From: Rubrivivax sp.
GTDB lineage: Bacteria > Pseudomonadota > Gammaproteobacteria > Burkholderiales > Burkholderiaceae_C
Direction: 5' to 3'
Assembly (NCBI GenBank): GCA_030681795.1
Contig: JAUXRG010000078.1
Coordinates: 124,001-188,000, forward strand
Length of the DNA: 64,000 nucleotides
Shown piece after piece: positions 58,585 through 64,000 of this stretch; positions within the stretch are counted from its first letter, which is position 1, and the number at the start of each line of letters is the position of its first letter. The position numbers and the translations under genes are program-made. The notes under the pieces are model-generated. The model saw only the letters and a program-made list of their open reading frames with translations. It searched no databases and was not told the origin of the DNA.

Positions 58585-59457
58585 TCAGGCCGCTTTGCGC
58601 AGCCGCACGTGGTTGGGCTGGCCCGCGGGCAACAACTCGAAGAGCCCGGCAAAGGGGCTCAGCAGCTTGGTCGACGAACCGCTGCGGCTGAGCAGCCCGG
58701 CCTCGCGCAGGCGCACCGAGACGACGCGCAACTCCAGCGTCTCGCCGCGCTCGAGCTCGGGCAGGCAGTCCAGGATCTGGCGCGCCTTCTCGGGCAGGGG
58801 TGGCGGCGCCGGTTCGGGCGGGGGCGCGCTCGCCTGAACCGCGGCCTTGCGCCGCGGCGCGGCCTTCTTGGCTGGTGTGGCCGGTGCCTTGGCTGCGGGG
58901 GTCTTGCCCGGGGCGGTCGTGCTGGCAGCGGTCGTGCTGGCAGGGGTCGCGCTGGCGGTGGTCCTGCTGGCGGCGGTCTTGGTCGCCGTCTTGCGTGCCG
59001 GCCTGGGGGTCTTGGTCGCGGCCGTGCGGGCCACCTTGCGGTGGGCGAGCACGGTGTAGTCGTCGTAGACCTCCTGTGTCTCGTCGCCGGTCTTGCCCTC
59101 CTGGCCGAAGCCGCGCACCACGCAGCCCTTTTCGCGCAACCGGTTCACCAGCGGCGCGAAGTCGGAATCCGACGAGGCGATGGCCACCACGTCGGGCCGC
59201 TCGGCCAGCACCAGGTCGATGGCATCCACGGCCAGCGCGATATCGGTGCTGTTCTTGCCCGTGGCCAGGTTCACCATGGGCTTGATGCCCAGGCGCTTGA
59301 ACGCCGCCTGGTGCTTGACGGCGCCCTCGGCCGTGCCATAGGCGCGGCGCAGGTGCAGCGCGCCATGCTGCTCGATCAGCAGCTTGACGGTTTGCTCCAT
59401 CACGTCGACGGACACGTTGTCGGCGTCGATGAGCAGCATCACGCGGTCGGTGGTCAT
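58585..59457 (-). CDS. NYN-domain protein with C-terminal winged-helix-like region
   Basis: 290 residues. The NYN/LabA-like PIN domain (about 1-140) has [25 protein letters not shown] and [16 protein letters not shown], the acidic residues expected of a metal-dependent ribonuclease. A ~65-residue Ala/Thr/Lys linker, coded by 18-base tandem repeats, follows. The C-terminal ~75 residues ([30 protein letters not shown] ... [15 protein letters not shown]) resemble an OST-HTH/LOTUS RNA-binding domain. It overlaps pyrC as ATGA. Function unknown, probably RNA processing. Confidence 0.88.
   Translation of the reverse strand: MTTDRVMLLIDADNVSVDVMEQTVKLLIEQHGALHLRRAYGTAEGAVKHQAAFKRLGIKPMVNLATGKNSTDIALAVDAIDLVLAERPDVVAIASSDSDFAPLVNRLREKGCVVRGFGQEGKTGDETQEVYDDYTVLAHRKVARTAATKTPRPARKTATKTAASRTTASATPASTTAASTTAPGKTPAAKAPATPAKKAAPRRKAAVQASAPPPEPAPPPLPEKARQILDCLPELERGETLELRVVSVRLREAGLLSRSGSSTKLLSPFAGLFELLPAGQPNHVRLRKAA
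58905..58985 (-). repeat. tandem repeat coding the NYN-protein linker
   Basis: Imperfect ~18-base units related to GCAGCGGTCGTGCTGGCA (plus strand) repeat about four times and encode TTAASTTA-like linker sequence. All units keep the frame. Confidence 0.6.
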
Positions 59458-60497
59458 GCAAGTTTCCAGTTCAAGGTTTCGCCGGCGCGCAGCGGCTTGA
59501 TGAGCGCGTCACCGAAGGGCAGCGTCTCGGGCAGGGCCCAGGGTTCGCGCTTCAGGGTCACGGTGCCGGCGTTGCGCGGCAGACCGTAGAAATCGGGGCC
59601 GTGGTGGCTGGCGAAGGCTTCGAGCCGGTCCAGCGCGCCGGCCGCTTCGAAGGCCTCGGCATACAGCTCCAGCGCGGCCGGAGCGGTGAAGCAGCCCGCG
59701 CCGCACACCGATTGCTCCTTCAGCGCCGCGGCATGCGGCGCGCTGTCGGTGCCGAGGAAGAATTTCGGATTGCCCGAAGTGGCCGCGCGCACCAGCGCCT
59801 GGCGGTGCCTCTCCTTCTTCAGCACGGGCAGGCAGTAGTAATGCGGGCGCAAGCCACCGGTGAACAACGCATTGCGGTTGTAGAGCAGGTGGTGGGCGGT
59901 GACCGTGGCGGCGGTGAATTCGCCGCTGCCGGCCACGTACTCGGCCGCCTCGACGGTGGTGATGTGCTCGAAGACGACCTTCAGCGCGGGGAAGTCGGCG
60001 CGCAGCGGCTGCATCACGCGCTCGATGAAGACCGCCTCGCGGTCGAAGATGTCGACCTCGGGGTCGGTGACCTCGCCGTGCACCAGCAAAGGCAGGCCTT
60101 CGCGCTGCATCGCCTCCAGCGCCGGGTAGGTGTGCCGGATGTCGGTCACGCCGGCGTCGCTATTCGTCGTCGCGCCGGCCGGGTAGAGCTTGAGCGCCAC
60201 CACGCCGGCGGCCTTGGCGCGGCGGATCTCCAGCGGCGAGGTCCGGTCGGTGAGGTACAGCGTCATCAGCGGCTCGAAGCTCATGCCCTCGGGCAGCGCC
60301 TCGACGATGCGCTCCAGGTAGGCCAGCGCCGCCAGCGCGGTGGTCACCGGCGGCCTGAGGTTGGGCATGACGATGGCGCGGCCGAACTGGCGCGCGGTGT
60401 AGGGCAGCACGGCGGCCAGCGCGGCGCCGTCGCGCAGGTGGAGATGCCAGTCGTCGGGGCGCGTGATCGTCAGCGTGGGCGCGATGTCGCTCGTCAT
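59454..60497 (-). CDS. pyrC: dihydroorotase
   Basis: 347 residues. All PyrC landmarks are visible: [15 protein letters not shown] with the HxH metal ligands, the carboxylated Lys in [33 protein letters not shown], the His in [14 protein letters not shown], and the Asp in [15 protein letters not shown]. It makes dihydroorotate from carbamoyl aspartate in pyrimidine synthesis. The stop overlaps the NYN gene start. It sits 34 bases after glnQ on the same strand, though a functional link is not obvious. Confidence 0.97.
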   Translation of the reverse strand: MTSDIAPTLTITRPDDWHLHLRDGAALAAVLPYTARQFGRAIVMPNLRPPVTTALAALAYLERIVEALPEGMSFEPLMTLYLTDRTSPLEIRRAKAAGVVALKLYPAGATTNSDAGVTDIRHTYPALEAMQREGLPLLVHGEVTDPEVDIFDREAVFIERVMQPLRADFPALKVVFEHITTVEAAEYVAGSGEFTAATVTAHHLLYNRNALFTGGLRPHYYCLPVLKKERHRQALVRAATSGNPKFFLGTDSAPHAAALKEQSVCGAGCFTAPAALELYAEAFEAAGALDRLEAFASHHGPDFYGLPRNAGTVTLKREPWALPETLPFGDALIKPLRAGETLNWKLA

Positions 60498-60531
60498 GCG
60501 ATCGATTCTCGCACCGGGGTCGCGGAGCGCT

Positions 60532-61266
60532 TCAATGCTCCAGGATCTTGGAGAGGAACTCCTTGGCCCGCGGCGTGCGCGCCTCGGGGTCGCCGAAGAA
60601 GGAGGCCTTGGTGCAATCCTCGACGATGCGGCCTTCGTCCATGAAGATGACGCGGTGGCTCACCTTCTTGGCGAACCCCATCTCGTGGGTCACGACCATC
60701 ATCGTCATGCCTTCGTCGGCCAGCTTGACCATCACGTCGAGCACCTCGCCCACCATCTCGGGGTCCAGCGCCGAGGTCGGCTCGTCGAAGAGCATGACGA
60801 TGGGGTCCATGCTCAGCGCGCGCGCAATCGCCACGCGCTGCTGCTGGCCGCCGGAGAGCTGGCCGGGGTACTTGTCCTTGTGCACCGTCAGGCCCACACG
60901 CTCGAGCATCTTCAGCCCGCGCGCCTGGGCTTCCCCGGTGTCACGGCCCAGCACCTTGATCTGCGCCAGCGTGAGGTTTTCGGTGACGGACAGGTGCGGG
61001 AAGAGCTCGAAGTGCTGGAACACCATGCCCACGCGTGCGCGCAGCTTGGGCAGGTTGGTCCTGGGGTCGGTCAGGCTGATGCCGTCGACGACGATGTCGC
61101 CCTTCTGGAAGGGCTCCAGCGCGTTGACGGTCTTGATCAGCGTGCTCTTGCCCGAGCCCGAGGGGCCGCAGACGACCACCACCTCGCCCTTGCTGATGTG
61201 GGTGGTGCAGTCGACCAGGACCTGGAAGCTGCCGTACCACTTGCTGATGTTCTTGATTTCGATCAC
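60532..61266 (-). CDS. polar amino-acid ABC transporter ATPase (GlnQ-like)
   Basis: 244 residues from a GTG start ([20 protein letters not shown]) with a strong ribosome-binding site, AGGAGGG, inside the end of the upstream gene. Walker A is [19 protein letters not shown], signature [15 protein letters not shown], Walker [21 protein letters not shown] and H-loop [21 protein letters not shown]. This is the PAAT type energising glutamine, arginine or glutamate uptake. No permease or binding-protein gene is adjacent. The stop of the exporter gene is 3 bases upstream, so the two are co-expressed. Confidence 0.93.
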   Translation of the reverse strand: MIEIKNISKWYGSFQVLVDCTTHISKGEVVVVCGPSGSGKSTLIKTVNALEPFQKGDIVVDGISLTDPRTNLPKLRARVGMVFQHFELFPHLSVTENLTLAQIKVLGRDTGEAQARGLKMLERVGLTVHKDKYPGQLSGGQQQRVAIARALSMDPIVMLFDEPTSALDPEMVGEVLDVMVKLADEGMTMMVVTHEMGFAKKVSHRVIFMDEGRIVEDCTKASFFGDPEARTPRAKEFLSKILEH

Positions 61267-61269
61267 GTT

Positions 61270-63099
61270 TCAGCCCTCCTGCCCGCTCTGCTGCAGCCGC
61301 CACATCTCGGCGTAGCGCCCGCCGCGCGCCAGCAGTTCGGCATGCGGGCCGCGCTCGACCACGCGGCCGGCTTCGAGCACCACGATCTCGTGGGCATCGA
61401 CGACCGTGGAGAGCCGGTGCGCGATGACCAGCGCCGTCTTGCCTTGCGAAACGGCGCGCAGCTCGGCCTGGATGGCGCGCTCGTTGGCCGAGTCCAGCGC
61501 CGAGGTGGCCTCGTCGAAGATCAGGATGGGCGGGTTCTTCAGCAGCGTGCGCGCGATGGCCACGCGCTGCTTCTCGCCGCCGGACAGCTTCAGGCCGCGC
61601 TCGCCCACCATGGTCTCGTAGCCCTTGGGCGTGGCGGCGATGAAGTCGTGGATATGCGCGGCCTTGGCCACGGCCTCGACTTCCTCGTGCGTGGCACCGG
61701 GGCGGCCGTAGGCGATGTTGTATTCCACCGTATCGTTGAACAGCACCGTGTCCTGCGGCACGATGCCGATCGCCGCGCGCAGGCTGGCCTGCGTCACCGA
61801 GCGCAGTTCCTGGCCGTCGATGGTGATGGCGCCAGCCTGGATATCGTAGAAGCGGTAGAGCAGGCGCGCCAGCGTGCTCTTGCCCGCGCCCGAGGGCCCC
61901 ACCACCGCCACCGTCTTGCCCGGCGGGATCTCGAAGCTCACGTCGTGGAGGATCGGTCGGCTCGGGTCGTAGGCGAAGCTCACGCGGTCGAAGCGCACAT
62001 GGCCGGGGCCCACCTCCAGCGTTCTCGCACCCGGCAGGTCATCGACTTCGCGATTTCGATCGAGCAGCGTGAACATCTTGTCCAGGTCGGTCAGCGCCTG
62101 CTTGATCTCGCGGTAGATCACGCCCAGGAAGTTCAGCGGGATATAGAGCTGGATCATGAAGGCGTTGATCATCACCAGGTCACCCAGCGTCAGCCGCCCT
62201 TCGGTCACGCCCAGCGTGGCGCGCCAGAGCATGGCCACCAGCGCCACGGCGATGATCATCTGCTGGCCGGTGTTGAGCAGGCTCAGCGTGCGCTGGCTCT
62301 TCAGCGCCGCGCGGCGCAGGCCTTCCAGGTTCTCGTCGTAGCGGCGGGCTTCGAAGTCTTCGTTGTTGAAATATTTCACCGTCTCGTAGTTCAGCAGCGC
62401 GTCGATGGCGCGCGAATGCGCCGCCGAGTCGAGCTCGTTCATGTGCTTGCGGAACTGCGTGCGCCACTCGGTGACGACGATGGTGAAGCCGATATAGAGC
62501 GCCAGCGCGGCGATGGTGATCCAGGCGAACCAGGCGTCGAACTTCACCGCCAGCAGCGTCAGCACCAGCCCCACTTCGATGAGCGTGGGGAAGACGTTGT
62601 ACAGCGAGTACGAGATCAGCGACTGCACGGCGCGCCGGCCGCGCTCGATATCGCGCGTCATGCCGCCGGTCTGGCGCTCGAGGTGGAAGCGCAGGCTCAG
62701 CGCGTGCAGGTGGCGAAAGACCTGCAGGCTGATGCTGCGCGAAGTGCCCTCGGTGGCCTTGGCGAAGATCAGCTCGCGCAATTCGGTGAACATCGCGGTG
62801 GAAAACCGCAGCGCGCCATAGGCCACCACCAGCCCGGCCGGCACGACGAGCAGCGCTGCCGGGTCGCCGGGCTTGAACGCGAGCGCATCGACCAGGCTCT
62901 TCAGCAGCATCGGCACGCCCACATTGGCGACCTTGGCCGCCACCAGGAAGGCGAGCGCGATGCCGACGCGCCAGCGGTAGCGCCACAGGTAGGGCAGCAG
63001 CCGCACCAGCGTGCCCCAGTCGGAACGCGGCGCGGCGGATGTGCCCGGGGACGCGGCCGGGGCGTCCAGCGCCGCGGCGTGACGGTGCAGGCCCCTCAT
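61270..63099 (-). CDS. ATM1-type ABC transporter (fused permease-ATPase)
   Basis: 609 residues. Six membrane segments (about 35-330) with the ATM1-type stretch LRFSTAMFTELRELIFAKATEGTSRSISLQVFRHLHALSLRFHLERQTGG. The ATPase has VVGPSGAGKSTLARLLYRFYD, signature LSGGEKQRVAIARTLL, Walker B ILIFDEATSALD and IAHRLSTVVDAHEI. Bacterial Atm1 proteins export glutathione-linked metals or sulfur species and are linked to heavy-metal tolerance. It is divergent from the yciA-like gene across 128 bases and is the first gene of the run to glnQ, pyrC and the NYN gene. Confidence 0.92.
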   Translation of the reverse strand: MRGLHRHAAALDAPAASPGTSAAPRSDWGTLVRLLPYLWRYRWRVGIALAFLVAAKVANVGVPMLLKSLVDALAFKPGDPAALLVVPAGLVVAYGALRFSTAMFTELRELIFAKATEGTSRSISLQVFRHLHALSLRFHLERQTGGMTRDIERGRRAVQSLISYSLYNVFPTLIEVGLVLTLLAVKFDAWFAWITIAALALYIGFTIVVTEWRTQFRKHMNELDSAAHSRAIDALLNYETVKYFNNEDFEARRYDENLEGLRRAALKSQRTLSLLNTGQQMIIAVALVAMLWRATLGVTEGRLTLGDLVMINAFMIQLYIPLNFLGVIYREIKQALTDLDKMFTLLDRNREVDDLPGARTLEVGPGHVRFDRVSFAYDPSRPILHDVSFEIPPGKTVAVVGPSGAGKSTLARLLYRFYDIQAGAITIDGQELRSVTQASLRAAIGIVPQDTVLFNDTVEYNIAYGRPGATHEEVEAVAKAAHIHDFIAATPKGYETMVGERGLKLSGGEKQRVAIARTLLKNPPILIFDEATSALDSANERAIQAELRAVSQGKTALVIAHRLSTVVDAHEIVVLEAGRVVERGPHAELLARGGRYAEMWRLQQSGQEG

Positions 63100-63227
63100 G
63101 CCACCGAACGCCCGATGAGGCAGGCCTGGCGAGCGGCGAGGGATAAAGTGCGGGCAAGACGCATGCGGTGATTGTCGCCGCGCGCCGCCTTCATCCCCGT
63201 ACAGCCCAGCGCACCCCAGGACCCGCC

Positions 63228-63656
63228 ATGCCCGACCCGACCCCAGATACCCGCGCCATCTTGCACATGGCCCCGGCCACGCTGCCCGGCGGCGCCGAAC
63301 TCGTGCTGCGCGTGATGCCCCTGCCGGCCGACGTCAACGCCAACGGCGACATCTTCGGCGGCTGGATCATGGCCCAGGTCGACCTGGCCGGCGCGGTGCT
63401 GCCCTCGCGCATCGCCAAGGGGCGCATCGCCACGGTGGCGGTGAATCAGTTCGTCTTCAAGCAACCCGTGAGCCTGGGGGACCTGCTGAGCTTCTACGCC
63501 CGCGTCACGCGCATCGGCCGCACCTCGATCAGCGTGCATGTGGAGGTCTGGGCCGAGCGCAACCCGGCCAATCTGCAACGCGTCAAGGTGACCGAGGCCG
63601 ACCTCACCTACGTGGCCATCGATTCGAACGGCCAGCCGCGGCCGGTGCCGGCATGA
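63228..63656 (+). CDS. YciA-type acyl-CoA thioesterase
   Basis: 142 residues from ATG 63228, with CAGGACC upstream; the 20 extra residues in the ORF track are unlikely. It is a single hotdog domain with [23 protein letters not shown], the conserved Asn/Gly/Asp block of YciA, and [20 protein letters not shown]. It hydrolyses acyl-CoA thioesters, often with broad chain-length range. The stop overlaps the start of the next gene (ATGA). Confidence 0.92.
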   Translation: MPDPTPDTRAILHMAPATLPGGAELVLRVMPLPADVNANGDIFGGWIMAQVDLAGAVLPSRIAKGRIATVAVNQFVFKQPVSLGDLLSFYARVTRIGRTSISVHVEVWAERNPANLQRVKVTEADLTYVAIDSNGQPRPVPA

Positions 63657-64000
63657 AAAGCCTCTCCGTCCTCGACCTGGCCCCCATCGTCGAAGGCAGC
63701 GATGCCGCTACGGCGTTGCGCCACACGCTGGACCTGGCGCGCCACGCCGAGGCCTGGGGCTACCGCCGCTACTGGGTGGCCGAGCACCACAACATGGAAG
63801 GCGTGGCCAGCTCGGCCACCGCCGTGCTGGTGGCGCATATCGCCGCCGGCACGCGCAGCATCCGCGTCGGTTCGGGTGGCGTGATGCTGCCCAACCACGC
63901 GCCGCTGGTCATCGCCGAGCAGTTCGGCACCCTCGCCACCTTGCACCCGGGGCGCATCGACCTCGGCCTGGGCCGCGCGCCGGGCACCGACCGGCTCACC
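63653..64000 (+). CDS. luciferase-like (LLM) flavin monooxygenase, 5' part
   Basis: 116 codons are visible before the window ends, so this gene is absent from the ORF track. Translation starts [15 protein letters not shown] and continues with [39 protein letters not shown]-like [20 protein letters not shown] and [17 protein letters not shown], all standard for LLM-class flavin-dependent oxidoreductases of the YhbW/MsnO8 type. The start is in an ATGA overlap with the thioesterase gene. Substrate unknown. Confidence 0.93.
   Translation, partial: MKSLSVLDLAPIVEGSDAATALRHTLDLARHAEAWGYRRYWVAEHHNMEGVASSATAVLVAHIAAGTRSIRVGSGGVMLPNHAPLVIAEQFGTLATLHPGRIDLGLGRAPGTDRLT

Noticed and set aside
58847-59059. 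70-residue hydrophobic frame opposite the NYN linker
   Set aside because: The hydrophobic run is the reverse reading of Ala/Thr-rich linker repeats; no ribosome-binding site.
60463-63171. 902-codon open frame antisense to pyrC, glnQ and the ATM1 gene
   Set aside because: It mirrors three clear genes; its His/Arg/Gly-rich composition is the usual shadow of high-GC coding DNA.

Overview
The window is uniformly GC-rich DNA packed with genes; no gap between genes exceeds about 250 bases. The gene set suggests a Gram-negative betaproteobacterium, probably of the Burkholderiales. This rests on complete outer-membrane systems (tolB-pal-cpoB, msbA, an Omp85-type barrel, an LpxR-type lipid A deacylase), a BMP-type ABC importer, many GGDEF/EAL and hybrid-kinase proteins, and codon use dominated by G/C in third positions. 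I saw no phage, insertion sequence, integrase, CRISPR array or rRNA. Two tRNA genes are present. This placement is inferred from gene content, not from a database search.

Layout. 1-2.7 kb: end of a GGDEF-EAL protein and a GMC-family flavoprotein. 2.7-3.9 kb: a thiolase. 4.1-8.9 kb: a four-gene BMP-type (nucleoside-like) ABC importer (ATPase, two permeases, lipoprotein), followed by a possible small membrane protein. 9.2-14.8 kb: AEC transporter, SppA protease, riboflavin synthase and an Omp85-like outer-membrane protein. 14.8-29.7 kb: a 15-kb signalling block with three large hybrid histidine kinases in two divergent arms. One arm ends in a REC-EAL-REC protein (predicted c-di-GMP phosphodiesterase), the other in a REC-GGDEF protein (predicted diguanylate cyclase). 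29.7-35.5 kb: fadH, a secreted protein of unknown function, an LpxR-like deacylase translationally close to a LOG-family nucleotide hydrolase, and cytochrome b561. 35.5-39.4 kb: beta-CASP metallo-hydrolase, universal stress protein, DUF2934 protein, small membrane protein, a broken TetR-like gene and a cytochrome c'-like protein.

39.4-46.8 kb holds a tightly coupled seven-gene efflux operon: tetR, tolC, hlyD/ybhG, two separate ABC ATPases (halves of a YbhF), ybhS and ybhR. All but one junction overlap by 1-4 bases, and a long inverted repeat lies just upstream of tetR. 46.8-49.3 kb: an unknown membrane-anchored protein and two lipoproteins. 49.3-53.2 kb (minus strand): tolB-pal-cpoB-tcdA followed by tandem tRNA-Lys(TTT) and tRNA-Lys(CTT). 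TcdA modifies position 37 of ANN-decoding tRNAs, a class that includes tRNA-Lys. 53.3-57.6 kb: msbA, whose last codons are duplicated downstream, then an Ntn-hydrolase acylase lipoprotein ending in a perfect terminator hairpin. 57.6-63.1 kb (minus strand): htpX, a NYN-domain protein coupled to pyrC, a glnQ without partners and an ATM1-type exporter. 63.2-64 kb: a YciA-type thioesterase coupled to a luciferase-like monooxygenase that runs off the end.

Two themes stand out: paired, opposite c-di-GMP outputs attached to phosphorelay kinases, and extensive cell-envelope maintenance and export. Many start sites were moved inward from the ORF track because of ribosome-binding sites, signal peptides or stop/start overlaps; reasons are given per gene. 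Most domain boundaries are rough.
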